From an uncultured Clostridia bacterium (GTDB taxonomy: Bacteria > Bacillota > Clostridia > Oscillospirales > Acutalibacteraceae), in NCBI GenBank assembly GCA_946409885.1, contig CAMJYF010000001.1, forward strand, positions 1 to 22,507: a DNA stretch of 22,507 nucleotides. Direction: 5' to 3'. The translations under genes were made by a program, and so were the position numbers. Below, one piece after another: positions 8,782-15,562 of the stretch (position 1 is the stretch's first letter; every line of letters starts with the position of its first letter). The notes below the pieces were generated by a model. It had not been told where the DNA came from. It worked only from the letters and a program-made list of their open reading frames with translations, and searched no databases.

Positions 8782-8810
8782 ATTTTACACAAAACCGACG
8801 GATTTTGCAA
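8782..8810 (-). promoter_or_regulatory. Sigma-A promoter of the 671-aa/PP2C/kinase operon
   Basis: On the minus strand, -35 TTGCAA (8805-8810) and -10 TAAAAT (8782-8787) are separated by exactly 17 bp. Transcription would start near 8775, leaving a ~30-nt leader before the ATG at 8746. Confidence 0.65.
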
Positions 8811-8988
8811 CCTGCCGGGGCATTTTTTTCTGATCCGTGGGTTACGATCCTCCTCAACGGCCTTCTCACACAGCCTGAGATCCATTATACCGCGCCTTTG
8901 CGCGGAGAAAAGCATGAGGGCGGGCAAAAAACCAGCGGCTTCCGTCACATGCGGAAACCAACAAGACGACCAGCGGCAAGGAGAGAGA

Positions 8989-9044
8989 GACCGCAACGCG
9001 ACAGGGCGGCGCAGCGCCGTCATCGCGCGGCGGTCCTCTTTTTT
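8989..9044 (+). terminator. Plus-strand terminator-like hairpin with no gene upstream
   Basis: GACCGC (8989-8994) pairs with GCGGTC (9030-9035). CGCGA (8997-9001) pairs with TCGCG (9023-9027), with a 2x2 internal loop between, and GGCG/CGCC can form inside. CCTCTTTTTT follows directly. This is the shape of a rho-independent terminator for rightward transcripts, yet all nearby genes run leftward. Confidence 0.5.
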
Positions 9045-9067
9045 CTTAACACAATCGCTTTTATCAG

Positions 9068-9110
9068 AAAAACGTCCGGGCCGGTCATCCCTGTGGAGGA
9101 CCGGCCCGGA
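9068..9110 (-). terminator. Rho-independent terminator of the TIR gene
   Basis: TCCGGGCCGGTC (9075-9086) and GACCGGCCCGGA (9099-9110) form a perfect 12-bp stem with a 12-nt loop. On the minus strand it is followed by a T5 run (9068-9072). It lies 37 bp past the TIR stop and separates that transcript from the kinase operon. Confidence 0.8.
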
Positions 9111-9147
9111 TGCCGTACGGTTTTTTCGCGGAGGGCAGACGGGAGAG

Positions 9148-12100
9148 TCAGTCCCCGCCCCGCAGGATGGCCTCCGCCTTTTGGCGGAGCGCGTACCCGG
9201 ACGCCAGCGGATAGGCGTGGACGCTGTCGTAACGGGAGGTGTAGACCGTCTCCGTCGCCGGATCATAGCCGGAGAAGTTCTGCACATGGAAAACAATTTC
9301 CTGTTTTCCCACGTCGATCAACCAGGCGTTTTTGCCGCAGCACAGGAACCCCTGCCCCTTGCCCGTCGGCACATAGCGCAGGCCGCCGTAAAAGGACGTG
9401 ACGCTCAGCAGGATCCGCTCCTGCGCGATCTCCCCGTCAGACAGGTCTATCCGCCGCAGATTTCCGGCGAAATCGATCACAAACAATTGATCCTCCATCC
9501 GGACCATGCCCTTCAGGTTGTCCGCGTTTTCCCGTGAAAAAATCGTTTCACCCGATCCGAAACGATAGCCCGCCGCCTCTTTTTCCGTCAGCAGGTACAG
9601 CTCATTCTCATCCGCGCTCCATACCTCGCTGATCAGATCGGGAAAATACTCCATGGCCGGCGCGCCGAACTGCCGTTTTTCTCCGGTTTTCCGGTCGGTC
9701 ACAAGAAGAAACATTTCCTTTTCGCCGAAGGACTCGCCGCAATCGTAGAGTACGCCCACTCTGTTGCCGGAAGGGGATACGAAGAAACCGTAAAGGAAAT
9801 AAGTCAGCGGGGTGTCTCCATCCGCGGGCTGTTTCTTCTGCTCCTCCAGATCAAAAACCGTCTCCTCCTCCCCGCCGGGGCTGACGGCGTGGATCGTCTC
9901 ATCGGATTGCCAGAAGAGCACGGGGGGCTCCCCCGGCACGACCACAGCCTTATCATACTCATACTCCGCCGTCAGTTCCCCTGTCAGCGCGTGAAAGACG
10001 GCAGTCTTGTGATAATAACAGACAGCCAGCGTATCCCGGTTCAAAAAACAGACCGAATCAACCGCATCGTCCCCCAAAGGGATGACGCAGACCGTCTTTC
10101 CGTCGGCCGCGTTGATGACGTACGCTTCTTTTCTGGCATAATTCCGTGTCAGCAGAAGGGAACCGTCCTCGTTGAGCGCCGTGTCATATACGCCCGCCTT
10201 CTCCTCCGTGCGGAAAACAAGCCGTTTTTCGTGATTCTCCACGGCGGCATAAATGACCGCCTCGTTCTCGCGGCCGCCGCAGGTCACCGCGTACCGGTTG
10301 TTGACATAGGAGGCGACGCCGATCTCGGAGCGGAAATTGCGGCTTCTGACCATATAGACGTCGCTGAGCGTCCTGTCAAAGAAGGAAACGTCCTCGTTGA
10401 CCGAAAAAACGACCTCCTGCCCGCTGTCGTCGATCACAAACACAACGCCGTTCTCCGCGTAATACACGTCGCGCATGGCGCGGAGCAGCGAAAAACTCCC
10501 CGCGTCCTCTCCTGTCTGCAGGTCGACGACGAACACCTCGCTGTCAACGACCCCGAAGGCGACCGTTCCGCCGTTTTCCGGGGCGGCGGACGGTCGGAAC
10601 ACACCCATCTGCGCCTTGCTTTTGCCCACCGGCGCCTTCCGTGTATACGACCATTTCAGGCTGCCGTCGGCCAGATCGTACCCGCTGAAGAAGGTGACGG
10701 AAGACGGAATGTTCTCTTTTTCCTTTCCCAACAGCAGCAGCGTTCCATCGCAGAGAAAAACGTCTTTTATGGGGTGAACAAAGTCCGTCTCCTCCGTCAC
10801 GACGGCGGGGATCACATACAAAAACGAGGTTGTTCCCCCTTCCGCCCGGTACACGTAGAGATCCGACCGGTACAGCAGCAGAAGAAGGGGATCCGCAAAA
10901 AATACCCCGTTGAAATGAATGTCGGAAAAATCCTCGATCCTCTCTTCCAGAGCGTCATATCCGACTCGGGCGATCTCCTCGCCGGAAGCGAAATCCAGCA
11001 CGCAGACCGATTTTACGAAGGACGTAAAGCCGGAATCGTTCTTTGACCGCTCGGTAACGATCACCGGCAGCCCGCCGGAACGCGGCAGCTCCGACACGAC
11101 CGACGTGTACGAGTAATCCCCCTCTTTCGCCCAGACGACGGTCCCGTCCACAGGGGACACCCGGGAAATGCGCTGTTCCTCCTTATCGATGCAGAACACC
11201 GCGTCCTCTTCTATGCCGGTCTCCTCTCTGACGCCTTTATACCGGCTGGTCATAAAGCCCTTATTCCCTATCGACGTAACGGAAACCTGCCCTGCCGCGT
11301 ACCACTCGGTCGACAGCTCACCCTCCACGGCGGCGTCATGAAAATACGCGACGGTATACCGGTCGGCCGCAAAGAAGACGATCTGTTCCCCGGCGCCCAC
11401 GTCCCAAAGGGAGGTTCCCTCCTCCGTTTTTACCAGCAGCGTCCTGCCGCCGTTCAGCAGGCAAAGATCCCTGACGGCGGCGGGGAAGGAGAACTTTTGG
11501 GTGGCGGTGAAAAGCTCCGGCTCATAAGCGCCTGTCAGCGAAACGGCCTGCTCCACCGCGCTGTTCGCCAGCGGCGCTTCCCCCGGTTTTTCCGGCAGCG
11601 CCCGGGCGACGGCGTCCATCGCGTCATAAAGATTGCCGCCGTTTTCCAGCGTTCTGGACTGGTTGACCAGCGACTCCGCGTTTTTGTACCGGATCTGCCT
11701 GTTCTGCTGCACGGCCACAGTACCGAAGACGGCCACCACCATCAGCGCGGCGGCCGCCGCGGCGGCAAAGGAAAAACGGCGGCGGCTGCGCCTGCGCTGC
11801 TCCCGCTGGAACAGGTCGTCAAACCCGCAGCCGAACAGCGGCGCGGCAATACGCAGGAACTCCACCTTCAGCCGCTGCAGCGCCTGCCGCTGCGTTTTCG
11901 CGCTGACGTTGGCGGCCAGCGGCTCGATCTCCTCCCGGACGACCGTCTCCGTTCCGTCCGGCAGCAAAACCGTTTTCGGCTCGTAGCGGAGCGGCTCCGG
12001 AAAGACGGGCGGCCTGTCGGGATCCCCCACAAAGAGGGTCAGGATCTGCCGGTTGCTGCCGCCGTGCAGCGCCTGAAAAAAGGCGACCTCCTGCATGCAC

Positions 12101-12369
12101 CATTTGGATTCTTCAAAACGCTCCGAACAGATCACCACCAGAAAGCGGGACTGTTCCAGCGCCTGCCGGATATCGCCGCCCAGATCGTTGCTGGTGGGCA
12201 GCTCGGTTTCATCCCGGAACAGGCGCAGCTTTTTCGCCTTTTGGCCGTCTCGGGCGCTTTTCGGCGGAACATACGCCTCCAGCAGCTTCTGCAGCTTTTC
12301 GGCGACAGGCTTGTCCGGGGCAAGATGCCGGTAGGAAATAAACGCGTCATATTTGTATTCGCCGCTCAT
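9148..12369 (-). CDS. TIR-domain protein with one membrane helix and C-terminal beta-propeller-like repeats
   Basis: 1073 residues. The TIR domain covers ~1-150: YDAFISYRH (7-15), RLFRDETEL (49-57) and CSERFEESKWCMQEV (81-95), with Glu94 in the place of the catalytic Glu of NAD-cleaving TIRs. Residues ~160-190 are helical, followed by a basic patch (RRRSRRR) and a hydrophobic helix at ~199-220. A short helical linker and then ~780 residues of repeated beta strands follow (for example GRTLLVKTEEGTSLWDVGAGE), as in WD40/PQQ-like propellers. Positive-inside topology would put the TIR domain in the cytoplasm and the propeller outside, like a receptor. The ATG at 12367-12369 is chosen because GGAGG stands 8 nt upstream; the ATG 21 bp further upstream would place that site inside the gene. 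It has its own promoter and terminator. Confidence 0.9.
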   Translation of the reverse strand: MSGEYKYDAFISYRHLAPDKPVAEKLQKLLEAYVPPKSARDGQKAKKLRLFRDETELPTSNDLGGDIRQALEQSRFLVVICSERFEESKWCMQEVAFFQALHGGSNRQILTLFVGDPDRPPVFPEPLRYEPKTVLLPDGTETVVREEIEPLAANVSAKTQRQALQRLKVEFLRIAAPLFGCGFDDLFQREQRRRSRRRFSFAAAAAAALMVVAVFGTVAVQQNRQIRYKNAESLVNQSRTLENGGNLYDAMDAVARALPEKPGEAPLANSAVEQAVSLTGAYEPELFTATQKFSFPAAVRDLCLLNGGRTLLVKTEEGTSLWDVGAGEQIVFFAADRYTVAYFHDAAVEGELSTEWYAAGQVSVTSIGNKGFMTSRYKGVREETGIEEDAVFCIDKEEQRISRVSPVDGTVVWAKEGDYSYTSVVSELPRSGGLPVIVTERSKNDSGFTSFVKSVCVLDFASGEEIARVGYDALEERIEDFSDIHFNGVFFADPLLLLLYRSDLYVYRAEGGTTSFLYVIPAVVTEETDFVHPIKDVFLCDGTLLLLGKEKENIPSSVTFFSGYDLADGSLKWSYTRKAPVGKSKAQMGVFRPSAAPENGGTVAFGVVDSEVFVVDLQTGEDAGSFSLLRAMRDVYYAENGVVFVIDDSGQEVVFSVNEDVSFFDRTLSDVYMVRSRNFRSEIGVASYVNNRYAVTCGGRENEAVIYAAVENHEKRLVFRTEEKAGVYDTALNEDGSLLLTRNYARKEAYVINAADGKTVCVIPLGDDAVDSVCFLNRDTLAVCYYHKTAVFHALTGELTAEYEYDKAVVVPGEPPVLFWQSDETIHAVSPGGEEETVFDLEEQKKQPADGDTPLTYFLYGFFVSPSGNRVGVLYDCGESFGEKEMFLLVTDRKTGEKRQFGAPAMEYFPDLISEVWSADENELYLLTEKEAAGYRFGSGETIFSRENADNLKGMVRMEDQLFVIDFAGNLRRIDLSDGEIAQERILLSVTSFYGGLRYVPTGKGQGFLCCGKNAWLIDVGKQEIVFHVQNFSGYDPATETVYTSRYDSVHAYPLASGYALRQKAEAILRGGD

Positions 12370-12432
12370 TGTGTTCCCTCCTGCTGGCATGAGACTTTTT
12401 TCTTCAATCCCATGCGTGTTTTCTCATACGGA

Positions 12433-12461
12433 AGTATATCACACCTGGCGCGAAAAGTCCA
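12433..12461 (-). promoter_or_regulatory. Promoter of the TIR gene (extended -10)
   Basis: On the minus strand, TGGACT (12456-12461), a 17-bp spacer ending in TGA, and TATACT (12433-12438). The TG-n element before the -10 makes up for a 4/6 match at -35. The leader to the ATG at 12369 is about 57 nt. Confidence 0.6.
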
Positions 12462-12502
12462 TACCGAATGCTGTAATTCCGGGCCGGCCATTCCTGCGGG
12501 AG

Positions 12503-13030
12503 TCATTGGCCTGATTTGGTAAACAGCAGAACGGGATCGCCGTTTTCATCCAGCTGGCACAGCATCCCGCCGTTTACCGTGAAGTACATCGTTTCGCTGC
12601 CCATGGCGGTAATCAGTCCGTTCGCGTCCACCGTGTAGGCGCCGGCGCATTTGCTGTCGCCCACATCCGCCGCGTCCAGGGCCATTCCCACGATCCGGTC
12701 CACAATCACGTCAAGATTCACGCCGACCAGCAGGCCGATGATGGCGCTGGCCGACTGGCGAAGTCCGTCTTTGAACGGGTCCATGGCCATGACGTAGCTG
12801 AACGTGCCGTTTTCGGCAAAGCAGACGTCGATTTCACAGGCGGTTTTCCCGACCAGCAGAGAAAGAAGGAACTGATCCTCTTCAGACAGGTCAAGCTCCT
12901 TCACGTTGATCTCAGCGCGCCAGCAGCCGACCTCCGGCCCCGGCTTGGCCAACAGGCCGCAGGACGCCGCGGTAACGACTGTACAGACCACAAGCAACAG
13001 CGCGGCCGCCGCCGTCAGTTTCTGTTTCAT
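12503..13030 (-). CDS. Small predicted lipoprotein of unknown function
   Basis: 175 residues. MKQK followed by a hydrophobic stretch and VTAASC (Cys23) is a lipoprotein signal, with Ala rather than Leu at -3. The mature part has a GCWRAEI start, a CEIDVCFAENGTFSYVM segment and a DANGLITAMGSETMYFTVNGG segment. These look like the strands of a small lipocalin-like or 'response to stress' beta-barrel, as often seen in clostridial lipoproteins. Three more cysteines (CWRAEI, CEIDVC) might form a disulfide outside the cell. The ATG at 13028-13030 has GGAGG 5 to 8 nt upstream; the ATG 24 bp upstream lacks such a site. A good promoter lies at 13104-13132. No terminator is seen after it, so read-through into the TIR gene is possible. 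Confidence 0.8.
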   Translation of the reverse strand: MKQKLTAAAALLLVVCTVVTAASCGLLAKPGPEVGCWRAEINVKELDLSEEDQFLLSLLVGKTACEIDVCFAENGTFSYVMAMDPFKDGLRQSASAIIGLLVGVNLDVIVDRIVGMALDAADVGDSKCAGAYTVDANGLITAMGSETMYFTVNGGMLCQLDENGDPVLLFTKSGQ

Positions 13031-13103
13031 AAGGCTCCTCCTTCCCGGCAACATGCCGGTACCGTCAAAACGTCAATACCATCCACCGTAATTTACACTC
13101 TGT

Positions 13104-13132
13104 ATCATAGCCGTTTGTTCCCGCCCTGTCAT
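13104..13132 (-). promoter_or_regulatory. Sigma-A promoter of the small lipoprotein gene
   Basis: On the minus strand, ATGACA (13127-13132), a 17-bp spacer and TATGAT (13104-13109), each hexamer matching consensus at 5 of 6 positions. Transcription would start near 13097, giving a ~67-nt leader. Confidence 0.7.
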
Positions 13133-13235
13133 CCCCCGCGCCGCAAGAGGGCGGCCACTCTTTGCGGCCGGCCAAAAAGGAGGCGTCACAAAAAAGACCG
13201 AACCGCCAAAAACAGGCGACGATCCCTTTGACCGC

Positions 13236-13270
13236 AAAAAAAACACCGGCCTTCCCTAAGGAGGACCGGT
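13236..13270 (-). terminator. Rho-independent terminator of the minus-strand CotH gene
   Basis: On the minus strand, ACCGGTC (13264-13270) pairs with GGCCGGT (13245-13251) with one wobble and partial pairing inside. A T8 run (13236-13243) follows. It lies ~100 bp after the CotH stop. Confidence 0.75.
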
Positions 13271-13369
13271 TATCGCCGCGATACAATGACGGCTCCGCCG
13301 CGTTATGACCGTCTGATACGCTGTCCGATTTACCCGCAGCGCCGCCGTACCGTTTTCCGTTATACGGTT

Positions 13370-15367
13370 TTATTTCTGAAACACGGAGAAGATCCGCTGG
13401 AAGAAGGCCTTGATCCTATTGAAGAAATTCCGGATCGAATCCAGCAGCGAAACGTTGCTCCCCTGTTTTTCGCCCCAGACCGCGTAGAGGATCTTGCCGC
13501 CGCCGGGGGTGAGCGTGTCGCCCGCCTGATACTGGGCCGTTGTGCCGTCCGGGGTCTCGGTCCAGCCGAGGAACACGTCCCGGGAGCTTCTCGGCTCGGC
13601 AGCGCCCAGCACGGTCGCCGTTTCACCGGCGCGGTAGATCCTGCGGTCCAGCGTAAGCTCCTTCGCTTTGGCGTTTGTAACGTAGCGCACAAAGCCTGTC
13701 TCTTCCGAGAGATAGCTGTTCATAAACGCGATCCGGTCCGTAAGGAAGGACTTCAGCGAGGCGATCTGCTTGTTGAAGCCCCGGGTGGCCGCCTTTACGG
13801 TGCCCGCGCCGATCTGCCGCCAGGCGATGGCGTCCATCAGGACCGCCGGTTCCACCGACGCCGCCTTGGCGTCCACGCTGTCAAGGATCGCCTGCGCCGC
13901 GGCCAGGCCTCTCGTCTGCCAGAGCTGTTTGACCGCCGCAATGAAATCCGCGTGGTTCAGCGCCTGGCCCAGCAGCGAGGGATACCACCGGATACTGTTG
14001 GCGATGTGCGTGCTGAACACGTAGGGAACGGTGGGATCCTCGGGATGCAGGCCGAGGGTGATAAGGTTGTTCTGGAACCCGTTGCCCAGCGCCAGATCCA
14101 GGTCCCAGGTGGGCCCCGGATGGAATTTCGCGTCGCCGGTATCCTTATAGAGGTAAAAGCTGCTGGAGCAGCCGTCGAAGTTCTCGGTGAACTCCTGGAC
14201 GAGATACGCCTCCGCCAGCTCCTCCAGGTCGATGTAGTCGGTGTAATACCTGCCCTTGGCGTTGCAGCCCGTGGGCGAATAGAGCGCGTCCTCAAACTCT
14301 TTATAGTAGTTGAAGATATACCGGCTTTGGGCCTGGGAGGCGTTTTCCGGCTCTTTGATGGTGATCGTCTGACCGATGGGGGTGACAAAACCGGTGGGCT
14401 CGCTCTCGTAGCGGAGGATTTTTTCCAGCTCGATCAGATAGCCGCCGGTGATATCCGCGGGATCGTTGGGCACCTTGTAATATTTGAAGGTGTCGGGGGT
14501 CCTCACGCCCTGGGAACCGCCCAGCGGGTACGTATCCAGCGCCGCGCCGTTCACTTCCTCCGTGGCGTCGGCGAGGTTATAGATATCAATGCGGTTTTCG
14601 CCGATCTCCACCTTTTCGGCGAGGGGGTAAGCCCCCATGTAAACACCGTTGCAGTAGAGGTTCGTCATCACCACGTCGCTGGTCAGCGCGTTGCCCAGGG
14701 TCCGCGAGAAGGAATAGCCCAGGTCATTGCGCAGCTTGCTGCCGTCGCCGTGGCCCGCCAGCAGGCACCATTTTTTAGCCTTGCCCATGCCGAACAGGTC
14801 GGTTTTCTTGGCAAGCTTGATGTTGTAGGGCTTTTTGTTCAGGTCCCAGGTGGAGTTGCCCCGGCCTTTGATATAGTCCAGCGCGCCGCTGTACTGCACC
14901 TCGCCCGTGCCGGAGGTGATCACGACGCTGCCGGGCTCTTTGTGGTCTTTATCGGCGTGAACGGCGTCCATCGAGCCGCTTTCCGTTGTGACAAACAAGG
15001 AGGGGGACGACGACTGCATGACGACCACGTTGTACGTTGCGGCGCCGCAGAGGACCCGGACTTCATCCGCCGCAAAGGCGTCCGTTGCCGCGCCGCTGGC
15101 CACTTCCGCGCCGCCGATGACAAGCGGCTGATCCGCGTCGTAGGTGACCGTCAGCGCGGCCCGGTCCGCCTCCGCGGGCAAAAAGAGATAATAGCTGCCG
15201 TCATGCTCATACCAGTACAGCGGCGCGGGGTCCTCGGAACCGGCGGTCATCAACGCGCCGACGCTGAACGAACGGATCTCCCCTTCCGCGGCAAGAGCAA
15301 AGACAGACGTTATGCCGAACAGCATCACAATACAAAGTAGCGCCGAAAAAATCTTTTTGGTGTTCAT
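13370..15367 (-). CDS. Secreted CotH kinase-family protein with a bacterial surface repeat
   Basis: 665 residues with a signal peptide (MNTKKIFSALLCIVMLFG, cleavage near ALAAEG). CotH-family hallmarks are KGRGNSTW (167-174) and GPTWDLDLALGN (418-429), the latter holding the conserved acidic residues of the family. Known CotH proteins are atypical kinases that phosphorylate spore-coat proteins; surface forms are common in Clostridia and their targets are mostly unknown. Residues ~577-640 fit an InlB B-repeat/Listeria-Bacteroides repeat (RRIYRAGETATV, VFLGWTE, then ILYAVWG). The last ~23 residues (NFFNRIKAFFQRIFSVF) form an amphipathic, basic-aromatic helix with no sortase motif, so membrane-surface attachment is likely. 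The ATG has AAGGAG 7 nt upstream. It faces away from a paralog at 15563. Confidence 0.9.
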   Translation of the reverse strand: MNTKKIFSALLCIVMLFGITSVFALAAEGEIRSFSVGALMTAGSEDPAPLYWYEHDGSYYLFLPAEADRAALTVTYDADQPLVIGGAEVASGAATDAFAADEVRVLCGAATYNVVVMQSSSPSLFVTTESGSMDAVHADKDHKEPGSVVITSGTGEVQYSGALDYIKGRGNSTWDLNKKPYNIKLAKKTDLFGMGKAKKWCLLAGHGDGSKLRNDLGYSFSRTLGNALTSDVVMTNLYCNGVYMGAYPLAEKVEIGENRIDIYNLADATEEVNGAALDTYPLGGSQGVRTPDTFKYYKVPNDPADITGGYLIELEKILRYESEPTGFVTPIGQTITIKEPENASQAQSRYIFNYYKEFEDALYSPTGCNAKGRYYTDYIDLEELAEAYLVQEFTENFDGCSSSFYLYKDTGDAKFHPGPTWDLDLALGNGFQNNLITLGLHPEDPTVPYVFSTHIANSIRWYPSLLGQALNHADFIAAVKQLWQTRGLAAAQAILDSVDAKAASVEPAVLMDAIAWRQIGAGTVKAATRGFNKQIASLKSFLTDRIAFMNSYLSEETGFVRYVTNAKAKELTLDRRIYRAGETATVLGAAEPRSSRDVFLGWTETPDGTTAQYQAGDTLTPGGGKILYAVWGEKQGSNVSLLDSIRNFFNRIKAFFQRIFSVFQK

Positions 15368-15392
15368 GTCGCTTCTCCTTCTTTTTTTATTT

Positions 15393-15421
15393 ATTATATC
15401 ACAGGAGAATTAACAAGTCCA
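15393..15421 (-). promoter_or_regulatory. Promoter of the minus-strand CotH gene (extended -10)
   Basis: On the minus strand, TGGACT (15416-15421), a 17-bp spacer ending in TGTGA, and TATAAT (15393-15398). It uses the same -35 hexamer, spacing and TG-A extension as the TIR gene promoter at 12433-12461. Confidence 0.7.
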
Positions 15422-15492
15422 CTATATCCAACAAAAAAAACAACCCGCGCCCATTTTTTTCACTTTTCCCACCGTCATTTTCCGAAATCCAA

Positions 15493-15521
15493 TTGCATCC
15501 GTCTGCGGCATATGCTAAAAT
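15493..15521 (+). promoter_or_regulatory. Sigma-A promoter of the plus-strand CotH gene
   Basis: TTGCAT (15493-15498), a 17-bp spacer ending in TGC, and TAAAAT (15516-15521), an extended -10. An upstream in-frame ATG at 15512 lies inside this promoter, which supports the start at 15563. Between it and the opposing promoter lie A- and T-rich runs (15433-15470). Confidence 0.7.
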
Positions 15522-15562
15522 GCTATTGCACAAAAATGAAGGATAGGAGTGGAAAAACAACA

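Larger units (their letters stand above)
8747..9147. other. 401-bp gene-free stretch between the TIR gene and the kinase operon
   Basis: No credible gene is seen on either strand. It holds the operon promoter (8782-8810), a 6-bp hairpin CCGCGC/GCGCGG (8890-8905) beside a minus-strand TATAAT (8884-8889), a plus-strand terminator-like hairpin (8989-9044) and the minus-strand terminator of the TIR gene (9068-9110). The plus-strand hairpin has no gene upstream of it, so a small RNA between about 8830 and 9047 is possible but not shown. Confidence 0.6.
13031..13369. other. 339-bp intergenic stretch with a promoter and a terminator
   Basis: Between the CotH gene and the lipoprotein gene, both on the minus strand. 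It holds the CotH terminator (13236-13270) and the lipoprotein promoter (13104-13132). A GC-rich stretch (13135-13185, with GCGGCCGGCC) and the 70 bases next to the CotH stop show nothing further that I can support. Confidence 0.6.

Noticed and set aside
6776..8833. A 685-codon plus-strand open frame opposite the 671-aa gene
   Set aside because: It mirrors the real gene, shows no domain, lacks a ribosome site, and runs over the operon promoter.
8766..9296. 176-codon minus-strand frame between the TIR gene and the kinase operon
   Set aside because: It overlaps the end of the TIR gene, crosses its terminator and is Arg/Pro/Ser-rich without motifs.
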